Below, piece by piece: positions 1 through 6,352 of a DNA stretch of 6,949 nucleotides. The DNA is from an uncultured Eubacteriales bacterium (GTDB lineage Bacteria; Bacillota; Clostridia; Oscillospirales; CAG-272). The position numbers and the translations under genes were made by a program. The DNA is taken from positions 1 to 6,949 of the forward strand of contig CAKSOR010000133.1 in assembly GCA_934477985.1 (NCBI GenBank), given 5' to 3'. How positions within the stretch are numbered: position 1 is the stretch's first letter; each line of letters begins with the position of its first letter. The notes beneath the pieces were generated by a model. That model ran no database searches and was not told where the DNA came from. It saw nothing but the letters and a program-made list of their open reading frames with translations.

Positions 1-1174
1 CAATCTGCTCAGGCGCGGAATTCAGCCCTGGCTCGATGTCAGCTTCGGAAACCCTCTCTATATGGACGACATGCCGAACGAGACCGCGGTCGGCTGCGTT
101 CCGCTCTACTACGGCGACGAGTGTCTTGAGGCCTGGAAGAATTTCGTCCGCGAAGTCGCGAAGCGCTACAAGGGTAAAGTAAGCTACTACGAGATCTGGA
201 ACGAGTGCGACATCAAGTGCTTCTGGTACCCGTCCGAACCGAACGGAAAGGAGCTCGCGAGGTTCATATCAATAACTGGTGAAGTCATAAAAAGCGTCGA
301 CCCCGCCGCTAAAATCGGAACATGCACATCGAACAGCGTCTTGAAATACCTCAGCGAGTTATTTGAGAACCTCCGCCCCGGTGAGCTCGATTTCTACAAC
401 TATCACTCCTACGCGAAGATTCCCGAGAAGCAGAACAACGAGCGCGTACCGGCGATCCGCTGGCTGCTTGACGAGACCGGTCACAAAAACTGCGAGCTGC
501 TGAACGGCGAGTGCGGTCACGCGTCATGGTATCCCGACGGACACCATTTAAAGCCCAAGGATGGCAACGCGACCGAAACCCAGCAGGCGGTCTGGATTCT
601 CCGCCGTTACATGGCTGACCGGATGATCGGCATTAAGGCGACTTCGCTCTTCCAGACGGTCGATATGTGGGAAAAAGTCTATAAGACCGCGACCTACGAG
701 GCTAAGCGACCGGCGGCTGACGGAATCCTCCGTGGTATCACCTATGAGCCGAAAGAGTCGTATTACGCCTATTCGAACCTCTGCACGCTGCTGTCAGGCG
801 AGCTTGAAAACGCGTCCGGACTCTTCACAATCGACATCGGAAACCCGCACACACAGAGCGAGCACACGCTCGAAGCTCTCGCGATACAAAGGTTCATCCT
901 GAACCGTAACGGTCGCCCGATGTATATCTACTGGCTGCCAACCAACATAGAAAAGGTCAGAACCGATTATTTCACGACCGACGTGACCGCGAAGCTCGGA
1001 AGATTCAGTCACGAAAAGCCGATCTCCGACCCGGTCGTCATCGACCCGCTGAAGGGCGGGGTCTTCAAGCCGGAAAAGGTCACGAAAGACGAATTTGAGA
1101 TCATCATAAAGGATCTTCCGCTCGCCGAATACCCGCTGATCGTCTGCGACGGCGATATTTTCGGGATCAGATAA
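1..1174 (+). CDS. Clan GH-A glycoside hydrolase (GH39/GH5-like), 5' end missing
   Basis: The reading frame is open from the left edge (first full codon at 2), so the ATG at 62 is internal and the true start lies outside. About 390 residues are visible. Seen: a TIM-barrel strand ending in EIWNECD, whose Glu (203-205) fits the clan GH-A acid/base in the usual W-N-E setting; a YNYHSY strand near 400; and NGECGH with Glu at 509-511, a plausible nucleophile about 100 residues later. The last ~120 residues look like a beta-sandwich accessory domain. Known: clan GH-A enzymes with this layout (GH39, GH5 and relatives) are retaining beta-glycosidases such as beta-xylosidases. Exact family and substrate cannot be fixed from the fragment. 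No signal peptide can be judged because the N-terminus is absent. It converges on the alpha-galactosidase gene and shares its terminator. Confident of a clan GH-A hydrolase, unsure of family. Confidence 0.8.
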   Translation, partial: NLLRRGIQPWLDVSFGNPLYMDDMPNETAVGCVPLYYGDECLEAWKNFVREVAKRYKGKVSYYEIWNECDIKCFWYPSEPNGKELARFISITGEVIKSVDPAAKIGTCTSNSVLKYLSELFENLRPGELDFYNYHSYAKIPEKQNNERVPAIRWLLDETGHKNCELLNGECGHASWYPDGHHLKPKDGNATETQQAVWILRRYMADRMIGIKATSLFQTVDMWEKVYKTATYEAKRPAADGILRGITYEPKESYYAYSNLCTLLSGELENASGLFTIDIGNPHTQSEHTLEALAIQRFILNRNGRPMYIYWLPTNIEKVRTDYFTTDVTAKLGRFSHEKPISDPVVIDPLKGGVFKPEKVTKDEFEIIIKDLPLAEYPLIVCDGDIFGIR

Positions 1175-1180
1175 ACAAAG

Positions 1181-1204
1181 CGCCTCCGGAAAGCTCCGGA
1201 GGCG
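1181..1204. terminator. Shared hairpin terminator between convergent genes
   Basis: A perfect 10-bp GC-rich stem (CGCCTCCGGA with TCCGGAGGCG) closes on a 4-nt AAGC loop. It starts 6 nt after the stop of the left hydrolase gene and 6 nt after the stop of the convergent alpha-galactosidase gene, so it sits exactly midway between them. Downstream DNA on each strand is T-rich but interrupted (TCGTGTTTATTT on +, CTTTGTTTA on -), so it can act as a two-way intrinsic terminator without an ideal U-tract. Confidence 0.8.
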
Positions 1205-1210
1205 TCGTGT

Positions 1211-3145
1211 TTATTTCTCAAGCAATATCATTCTCGCCGAATATTTTTCGGGAAGTTTAACGGTCAGAATCCCATCCTCAATCCCGCACTCGCCAGACGC
1301 CGGATAGAACGCTTTCGCCGACTTATATCCGTACTTTGAGAGATCAATCTTCACGATCTCATCGTCAGTTCCGATACGCCAGACAGCGAGATACGCACGC
1401 GTCCTGTCGGGATTTTCGAGTCCGAACGCCGCGTTCTTCTCCTCGCCGATACGGAGCGTTCCGGTCGGGAAGATCGGATGCGATCTGATGATGTCGCCGC
1501 GCATAGACTTGTACGCCGCGATTCCCTCGGCGACAAGCGCGAAATTCTTCCCGTCGGCGTGCTCAATGTGTCCGGACTGGTAGAGCGCGCCGCACATGCC
1601 GTTCACCATGTTGAAGATCGTCTGCTCACCGTCGGCAAAGCGCGCTCTCCACTCGTCTCCGAACTCCGCGTTCTTCTGCTCATCATAGTAAATCGGCATC
1701 GGATACGACCAGATTCCCGCCTTTTCGGGCGCGTAATGAGCCGCCGAGCCGATGATTATCGACGGGTAATTGTAATAATGCTCCTGATCGCTCGTCGACT
1801 GGAGATGGAAGTGCTTCAGCGTTCCGTGGTCGGCACGGCACGCGCCGCTTCCGCAGTTCTCGATCACAAGGTCGGTGAATTCCTCGCGCAGCTCGTCGAT
1901 GAACGAGACAAACGCCTCGTAGTTGCGCACAAGCCCCTCGGCTGGCGAATTACCTTCGCTGTCACAGCCGATTCCGGTCGTCTGATTGTAGTCGTTCTTT
2001 ATGTATCTGACGCCCATTCCGTAGAGCTCGGCGACTCTCGAGCGCAGGTGAGCGCGAACCTTTTTGTTTCTGAAATTGAAGAACGCGCGCGGGAATTCCT
2101 TTCCGTAGCGCGAGAGCAGGCACTTCTCGCCGTTCTCGTCATCACCGAGATCGTGCGCCGCCGCGCTCGCGTTGACCGTATCGAACTCAAACCAGACGCC
2201 CGGGCGGAGTCCCTTCTCCTTCATGTGCGCGAAAATTCCGGCGAGTCCGCCCTCTCCGAACTTCTCGTTCGCGACGATCCAGTCGCCCGACGAACCGCTC
2301 CAGCCCTCGGCGTTTCTCGCGTTCTTGTGCCATCCGGCATCTATGCAGAAATATTCGCATCCCGCCTTCGCCGCGGCGTCGATCAGCGGAATCAGCTTCT
2401 TGTCGCTCGGCTGACCCCAGAGACAGTTCATATAGTCGTTGAAGACGACCGGAATCGTGTCGTTCTCAAAGCGCGTGAGGCTCGTCGCGCGCTTGTAGGC
2501 GACGAGATCGGCGCAGACCTCCTCGAACCCTCCATTGACGCGTCCGAAAACCGCCGGCTGAGTCGTGTAGCTCTCGCCCGGCTTCAGGACATAAGTCCAG
2601 CCGCCGTTCTCCTCGTGCGCCGACGTGCCCTCGAGCTCGTAGAGCGGAGACTCGGTCGATCTCGTGACCGAGTGCGTGAGCTGCCAGTTGTGCGCGCCCT
2701 CGAGCTCCATGTAGTAGGCAAAACCGTCCTCGCCGAGAACAACCGTCAGCGGATAGAACACGCCGGTCGACCAGCTTCCGACCGAGGAGATCGCATAGGT
2801 CTCGCGCTCCCACGGATGGTCTGAAACCGGTATCAGTCCGCACTCGAGCGGCGTGAAGAAGTTCCACTGCCCCTCGGACATCCAGCGGCTGCGGTCGACA
2901 CCGACAAGTCCCCGCGCGGTCTTTATCGCCGCCGACGAGAAGCCTGACAGCACGACATCCTGTTCGCCGCGGTTTGTGATCGTGTTGACCTGCTTTGTCG
3001 CCGAAGTGCCGATAAAGTTCTCGAGGCTGACGCTGACCTCGAGCTTGTACTGGTCGTTGACGAAGACATCGCCGTCTCGGCGGAATCCGATGTCGGTCGT
3101 CCAGACCCTCACGGTGAAGGGCTGGGATTTCATTATTTCTTTCAT
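1211..3145 (-). CDS. GH36-family alpha-galactosidase (melibiase type)
   Basis: The 644-residue product is a retaining alpha-galactosidase by family, releasing terminal alpha-galactose from oligosaccharides or galactolipid headgroups. An N-terminal beta-rich domain (~1-235) precedes a TIM barrel with IDAGWH (Asp269; family form DDGW), WFEFDTVN (318-325; family form WFEPEMV), YIKNDYNQ with likely nucleophile Asp385, and ENCGSGACRADHG followed by STSDQE with likely acid/base Asp453. The 68-residue spacing between the two Asp fits GH36. A C-terminal beta domain ends in ARMILLEK. Length is slightly below the usual ~700-740, and the motifs are divergent, so it is a distant subgroup. I chose the ATG at 3143-3145 because AAAGGAAA precedes it at good spacing and because a longer frame back to 3241 would include the promoter itself. 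No signal peptide is seen, so it is probably cytoplasmic and acts on imported sugars. Confidence 0.9.
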   Translation of the reverse strand: MKEIMKSQPFTVRVWTTDIGFRRDGDVFVNDQYKLEVSVSLENFIGTSATKQVNTITNRGEQDVVLSGFSSAAIKTARGLVGVDRSRWMSEGQWNFFTPLECGLIPVSDHPWERETYAISSVGSWSTGVFYPLTVVLGEDGFAYYMELEGAHNWQLTHSVTRSTESPLYELEGTSAHEENGGWTYVLKPGESYTTQPAVFGRVNGGFEEVCADLVAYKRATSLTRFENDTIPVVFNDYMNCLWGQPSDKKLIPLIDAAAKAGCEYFCIDAGWHKNARNAEGWSGSSGDWIVANEKFGEGGLAGIFAHMKEKGLRPGVWFEFDTVNASAAAHDLGDDENGEKCLLSRYGKEFPRAFFNFRNKKVRAHLRSRVAELYGMGVRYIKNDYNQTTGIGCDSEGNSPAEGLVRNYEAFVSFIDELREEFTDLVIENCGSGACRADHGTLKHFHLQSTSDQEHYYNYPSIIIGSAAHYAPEKAGIWSYPMPIYYDEQKNAEFGDEWRARFADGEQTIFNMVNGMCGALYQSGHIEHADGKNFALVAEGIAAYKSMRGDIIRSHPIFPTGTLRIGEEKNAAFGLENPDRTRAYLAVWRIGTDDEIVKIDLSKYGYKSAKAFYPASGECGIEDGILTVKLPEKYSARMILLEK

Positions 3146-3162
3146 GGCTGTTTCCTTTCGGA

Positions 3163-3171
3163 TATAAATTT
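3163..3171 (-). promoter_or_regulatory. AAATTTATA leader element of the alpha-galactosidase promoter
   Basis: On the minus strand AAATTTATA begins after 8 nt of spacing from the -10 box, close to the predicted transcription start. The identical 9-mer occurs at the same spacing after the -10 box of the opposite promoter (3325-3333). Matched position and sequence suggest a shared operator or leader element. The AT-rich composition means chance is not excluded. Confidence 0.35.
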
Positions 3172-3179
3172 GTGATTTG

Positions 3180-3208
3180 ATTATAGCATAAAATACGGTA
3201 TTTGTCAA
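3180..3208 (-). promoter_or_regulatory. Sigma-A promoter of the alpha-galactosidase gene
   Basis: Read on the minus strand, TTGACA (3208-3203) and TATAAT (3185-3180) are separated by exactly 17 bp, with an extended -10 TGC directly before TATAAT. Both hexamers match consensus perfectly. The predicted start of transcription is near 3173, giving a leader of about 28 nt with a ribosome binding site AAAGGAAA at 3151-3158. A promoter this strong would normally need repression, which fits the palindrome placed in its spacer. Confidence 0.92.
3191..3203. promoter_or_regulatory. Palindrome in the spacer of the alpha-galactosidase promoter (candidate operator)
   Basis: AAATACGGTATTT has perfect 6-bp arms around one central base. 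It fills most of the 17-bp space between the -10 and -35 boxes and touches the -35 box. A dimeric repressor bound here would block RNA polymerase. It does not match the LacI/CcpA cre consensus as I know it, and no second copy was seen in the window. The regulator is unknown. Confidence 0.45.
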
Positions 3209-3257
3209 GTGCTTTCCGCTTTTTTCGCCGGGCAACGTCACGAACCTTGCGCGTTTG

Positions 3258-3271
3258 TGCTCATTTGAGCA
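3258..3271. promoter_or_regulatory. Palindrome TGCTCA-TT-TGAGCA between divergent promoters
   Basis: Perfect 6-bp arms flank a 2-bp centre. It lies upstream of the -35 boxes of both promoters: its centre is about 58 bp before the predicted start of the rightward operon and about 92 bp before that of the leftward gene. The location suits a regulator serving both promoters. Only symmetry and position support it. Confidence 0.4.
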
Positions 3272-3301
3272 ATTTCGCCGCCAAGGGTTGACATTTCGCC
3301 G
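3272..3301 (+). repeat. Direct repeat ATTTCGCCG with 21-bp period
   Basis: ATTTCGCCG occurs at 3272-3280 and again at 3293-3301, so corresponding bases are 21 bp apart, two helical turns. The second copy falls immediately after the -35 box of the rightward promoter. AraC-family activators typically bind direct half-sites at this period, and one such regulator is encoded at the right end of the window. A shorter relative, TTTCGCCG, lies at 3223-3230. The word TTCGCCG is also common in the GC-rich coding DNA here, so chance is possible. Confidence 0.3.
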
Positions 3302-3316
3302 GAATTATGTTATAAT
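3288..3316 (+). promoter_or_regulatory. Sigma-A promoter of the binding protein-GDPD-regulator operon
   Basis: TTGACA (3288-3293) and TATAAT (3311-3316) are separated by exactly 17 bp, with an extended -10 TGT just upstream of TATAAT. Both hexamers are perfect. The predicted transcription start is near 3323, leaving a 30-nt leader with AAGGAG at 3339-3344, 8 nt before the ATG. The -10 region is also embedded in an AT-rich inverted repeat, AATTAT-GTT-ATAATT (3303-3317), which partly follows from the TATAAT box itself. Confidence 0.93.
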
Positions 3317-3324
3317 TAGGATGA

Positions 3325-3337
3325 AAATTTATAAATT
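3325..3337 (+). promoter_or_regulatory. AAATTTATA leader element and overlapping palindrome of the operon promoter
   Basis: AAATTTATA (3325-3333) begins 8 nt after the -10 box, the same spacing as its copy in the opposite promoter. Here it is also part of a perfect 12-bp palindrome, AATTTATAAATT (3326-3337), that ends just before the Shine-Dalgarno sequence. A repressor site or an mRNA leader feature are both possible. Confidence 0.35.
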
Positions 3338-3352
3338 CAAGGAGTTTTCAAA

Positions 3353-4822
3353 ATGAAAAAGCAACTTCGCACTCTCGCGGCGATGCTTGCCGCGACGTCG
3401 CTCTGCACTACCCTGGCAGCCTGCGGCGACTCATCGTCCCCGTCCGACACGACAGCGGACAGCGTTCCCCCCCCCGAATTGGAAGAAACTTCCAATGAAC
3501 TGACCGACTCAGTTCCGACTGATCTCAGATACGACGGAAAGACCGTGACTTTCTATGTCCGTAACGACCTTTCTTTCGCGGAGTTCAATGTTGAGGAAGC
3601 GACCGGAGACATCATCGACGACGCGGTTTACAAGCGCAATCAGACTGTCTCCGAAAGACTCGGAGTAAACTTTGAATTCATTGAAGGTCCTGGCGCGTGG
3701 GGCGGACGTAAGGAGTTCGCTCAGAACGTCTCGACCAGCATTTTAGCGGGCGACGGCGCTTACGATATAGTCGCGGGCTACAGCATGGCGGTCGCGTCGC
3801 TCGGAGCAGATGGTTATCTCTACGAGCTGAACGACACGAAGTATCTCGATTTCTCAAAGCCCTGGTGGTCGGACAGCCTTCTCAAGCAGGCGACGATAAA
3901 CGGAAATCTTTATGTTGCGTCTGGCGATATAGCTACCTCTCTGCTCTACTACATGTATGGAATGTTCTTCAACAAGCAGATTCTCGAGGACTTCAAGCTC
4001 GAAGACCCATACGAGCTCGCGCTCTCCGGCAAATGGACTCTCGACAAGATGATTGAGATGTCGACCGGGGTATATTCCGACCTCAACGGCGACGGTTTGA
4101 AATCTTCCGCCGACCGCATAGGCTGCGAGGTCTACAATGTCTACCTCGACCCATTCTATCACGCCGCCGGTCTCCGCGTCACCGACATTGATTCTGACGG
4201 ACTTCCGGTCGCGTCAAAGGATCTTTCGAGCGAAAAGGCGGTTGATCTGTACGAAAAGCTCCGTTCGTTCCTTTTCGATACCGACGACGGATATGTCTCG
4301 GTCGAGGGAACTGAGCCTAACGACAATTTCAAAGAGGGACGCATTCTCTTCTCGCCTCATGAACTCGCGTTCGCGGCGTCAAAGCTGCGCGACGTCAAAT
4401 TCGACTACGGAATTCTCCCCGTGCCAAAGTACGATGAAAATCAGGAGAATTACATAACAATAACCTCCTTCCCCTACTCGCTCTACGGAATTCCTAAGGA
4501 CGCGAAAGACCCAGACATGTCCTCGGCGGTCATGGAGCTTCTCAGCGCTGAAGGTTACAAGACCGTCTCCCCCGCACTCTTCGAAATCGCTCTGAAGGTC
4601 AAATATTCCTCTGACGACAACGCCGCGAAGATATACGACATAATCAAAGGCTCAATCTCCTACGATTTCGGACGAGTCTTCACCGACTCAATTGACGGTT
4701 CGCTGTGTATGGAATTCAGAGCAATGCTCCAAAGAAACAAGTCAGGCTGGGCGTCCGATATGGCATCTTTGATCCCCGCGTTCGAAGCCGGACTTGAAAA
4801 ACTCCTTGAAAAATTCAAATAA
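3353..4822 (+). CDS. Extracellular solute-binding lipoprotein (ABC sugar-type)
   Basis: A 489-residue lipoprotein. MKKQLR begins a signal peptide with a hydrophobic core, and LAAC forms a lipobox with Cys24 as the lipidated residue; a Ser/Asp/Thr/Pro-rich linker follows (~25-55). The mature part resembles family 1 carbohydrate-binding proteins of Clostridia: AYDIVAGYS, MFFNKQILEDF and KWTLDKMIEM are typical hinge and lobe segments. Residues 243-254 (D-L-N-G-D-G ... D) form an EF-hand-like calcium loop often seen in this group. It should sit on the outer face of the membrane and capture a solute. The start is set by AAGGAG 8 nt upstream. No permease or ATPase gene lies beside it; instead a GDPD gene follows after 15 nt, so the ligand could be a glycerophosphodiester or a sugar. 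A run of nine C (3467-3475) encodes the Pro39-41 linker and could slip in replication. Confidence 0.9.
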   Translation: MKKQLRTLAAMLAATSLCTTLAACGDSSSPSDTTADSVPPPELEETSNELTDSVPTDLRYDGKTVTFYVRNDLSFAEFNVEEATGDIIDDAVYKRNQTVSERLGVNFEFIEGPGAWGGRKEFAQNVSTSILAGDGAYDIVAGYSMAVASLGADGYLYELNDTKYLDFSKPWWSDSLLKQATINGNLYVASGDIATSLLYYMYGMFFNKQILEDFKLEDPYELALSGKWTLDKMIEMSTGVYSDLNGDGLKSSADRIGCEVYNVYLDPFYHAAGLRVTDIDSDGLPVASKDLSSEKAVDLYEKLRSFLFDTDDGYVSVEGTEPNDNFKEGRILFSPHELAFAASKLRDVKFDYGILPVPKYDENQENYITITSFPYSLYGIPKDAKDPDMSSAVMELLSAEGYKTVSPALFEIALKVKYSSDDNAAKIYDIIKGSISYDFGRVFTDSIDGSLCMEFRAMLQRNKSGWASDMASLIPAFEAGLEKLLEKFK

Positions 4823-4837
4823 TACGAGGTAAAAACA

Positions 4838-5632
4838 ATGATGGAAGTAGCCGCGCACCGCGGAAACGTCGAAGGCTTCCCGGAAAACACCATGCCCGCG
4901 TTCGAGAGCGCCTATGAGCTCGGCGTCGACATGATCGAGCTCGATCTCAGAATGACAAAGGACGGCGAGATCGTCGTCATCCACGACGCCGCCGTCGACC
5001 GCACGTCCGACGGTCACGGTCTCGTCTCCGACATGACGCTCGAGGAGCTCAAAAAGCTCGATTTCGGTATAAAGACCGACCCGAAATTCAAGGGCACTCG
5101 CATCCCGACCTTCCGCGAATTCTTAGAGCTCACAAAGCGCGACAAGAAGATGCAGTTCAACTTCGAGTTCAAGGACTACATTCACGACAAGGGCGAGGCG
5201 TTCGCGCTTGAAAGCGCCAGAAAGACAATCGCGCTCTTCGAGGAATACGGTCTTTCTGACCGGCTCTGCATAAACAGCTTCGAGGGCGATCTTCTGCTCT
5301 GGATCGACAAGACCTATGGGCACAAATACCGACTGCACGGCTACTATCCCTACAGAATCATGGGCAACACGACCGCGACCGATGTCCTCTACTGCATATG
5401 CATGTTCAACGTCACCTACGACGAGAACGGCAAGGCGAACTGGCACTCCGAACCGATCTGCGACAAATCGCAGTACGACGAGGTCAAAGCGAAGGGTCTG
5501 CACCCGTGGGTCGGCGCGGGCGCTGTCACCGAGGATCAGATTCTCCGCGGCTATCAGAACGGCGGAGAGCTCATCACGACCAACCACCCGGCGACCGTGA
5601 TGGAGATCCTCAAAAAGCACGGAATCAGATGA
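4838..5632 (+). CDS. Glycerophosphodiester phosphodiesterase (GDPD/UgpQ type)
   Basis: A 264-residue enzyme of normal family length with no signal peptide, so cytoplasmic. By family it hydrolyses glycerophosphodiesters to glycerol-3-phosphate and an alcohol using a divalent metal. Seen: the HRG motif (His7, Arg8), ENT (16-18), IELDLRMTKDG with metal ligands Glu34 and Asp36, the catalytic-type IHD (His49), FEFK (Glu110, Lys112) and a C-terminal TTNHP strand equivalent to the usual ITDYP. All expected active-site residues are present, so it should be active. The ATG at 4838 is preferred to the one at 4841 because GAGG lies 8 nt before it. It follows the binding protein by 15 nt and overlaps the regulator by 4 nt, so all three are co-transcribed. 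Binding protein plus GDPD recalls ugpB and ugpQ of E. coli. Confidence 0.95.
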   Translation: MMEVAAHRGNVEGFPENTMPAFESAYELGVDMIELDLRMTKDGEIVVIHDAAVDRTSDGHGLVSDMTLEELKKLDFGIKTDPKFKGTRIPTFREFLELTKRDKKMQFNFEFKDYIHDKGEAFALESARKTIALFEEYGLSDRLCINSFEGDLLLWIDKTYGHKYRLHGYYPYRIMGNTTATDVLYCICMFNVTYDENGKANWHSEPICDKSQYDEVKAKGLHPWVGAGAVTEDQILRGYQNGGELITTNHPATVMEILKKHGIR

Positions 5633-6327
5633 TCTGCACAAAGCCCGAGCGCCAGGATGAGCTCTACCGGCTGATCTCCGATGTCGGCTACGCGTCGGTC
5701 GACTATCTGTCGAAAAGAACCTTCATAAGCCAATCGACAATCCGGCGCGATCTCGCCGACCTCGAGCGCGCCGGGCTGATCGTCCGCCGTCACGGCGGCG
5801 CGGAGCTCATTGAGAACATCGGCGGGGTGCCGATCAGGTCGAGGATGGCAAAGAATCACGCCGCGAAGGTTGTCATCGGAAAAAAGGCGGCAAAGCTCGC
5901 GAAGACAGGCAGCACGATATTTCTCGACGCGACGTCGACCTGCCTTGAGCTGGCAAGATCACTCGCCGGTTCTGTCGGGCTGACGGTCTTCACGAACGGA
6001 CTGAACGTCGCGTCGATTCTCAGCGATGCCGGAATCGAGACAAGGATTCTCGGCGGTCGCGTGATCCCGCGATCAAACGCGATAGCCGGAGACGACGCGG
6101 TGCTCTCCGCGTTGAAGGTCAATTTCGATATGATGTTCTTCTCATCAACCGGATTTGCGAACGACATCATAACCGGCTGTCTCGAGCAGGAATCAAATCT
6201 TCTGCGCGTACTGCTCGAAAGGTCGGCGAAGAAATATTTTCTCTGCGACAAAAGCAAGTTCGGCATAAAAGCGCCGTTCATCGTCTGCCGACGCGACGAC
6301 GTGGACAAAATAATAACCGAGGACTGA
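5629..6327 (+). CDS. DeoR-family transcriptional regulator
   Basis: A 232-residue regulator, slightly shorter than the usual ~250. The N-terminal winged helix-turn-helix spans about residues 8-58 with STIRRDL (36-42) and RRHGGA (53-58), both hallmarks of the family. The C-terminal sugar-phosphate sensor domain shows IFLDATSTCLELA, VFTNGLNVASIL, ILGGRVIPRSN and YFLCDKSKFG. DeoR proteins usually repress a sugar or polyol operon until a phosphorylated intermediate binds; GlpR, for example, responds to glycerol-3-phosphate, the product of the upstream GDPD. The start is the ATG of an ATGA stop-start overlap with GDPD (5629-5632). No good ribosome binding site precedes it, so translational coupling is likely. 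The frame is open upstream inside GDPD, but those residues resemble no DeoR sequence. It is the obvious candidate to control the divergent promoters (inference). Confidence 0.95.
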   Translation: MICTKPERQDELYRLISDVGYASVDYLSKRTFISQSTIRRDLADLERAGLIVRRHGGAELIENIGGVPIRSRMAKNHAAKVVIGKKAAKLAKTGSTIFLDATSTCLELARSLAGSVGLTVFTNGLNVASILSDAGIETRILGGRVIPRSNAIAGDDAVLSALKVNFDMMFFSSTGFANDIITGCLEQESNLLRVLLERSAKKYFLCDKSKFGIKAPFIVCRRDDVDKIITED

Positions 6328-6352
6328 GGGCTGACAATATGTCAGTCCTTTT
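6328..6352 (+). terminator. Intrinsic terminator of the operon, overlapping the convergent gene's stop
   Basis: Directly after the regulator stop, GGGCTGAC (6328-6335) pairs with GTCAGTCC (6341-6348), one G-T wobble, around an AATAT loop, followed by TTTT. A competing stem is possible: AGGACTGA (6320-6327), which includes the stop codon, pairs perfectly with TCAGTCCT (6342-6349). The 3' arm contains the stop codon (6342-6344) and last codons of the AraC-family gene on the other strand. Confidence 0.75.

Noticed and set aside
1478..2824. Long open frame (448 codons) antisense to the alpha-galactosidase gene
   Set aside because: It mirrors the codon pattern of the GC-rich gene on the other strand, is extremely rich in Arg, Val and Leu, shows no recognisable domain, and has no ribosome binding site or promoter.
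3146..3241. N-terminal extension of the alpha-galactosidase to an ATG at 3241
   Set aside because: The extension would translate the -35 and -10 boxes and the leader. A good ribosome binding site serves the ATG at 3145 instead.
3303..3317. Inverted repeat AATTAT-GTT-ATAATT over the -10 box as a separate operator
   Set aside because: One arm is largely the TATAAT box, and short AT-rich symmetry is expected there; it is mentioned only within the promoter entry.
3146..3352. Catabolite-repression (cre) site in the divergent region
   Set aside because: No stretch matched the usual TGWAANCGNTNWCA pattern well enough on either strand.
5398..5628. Upstream extension of the DeoR-type gene inside the GDPD gene
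   Set aside because: The extra 77 residues are Arg-rich out-of-frame GDPD sequence with no family similarity; the ATGA overlap start at 5629 gives a normal DeoR N-terminus.
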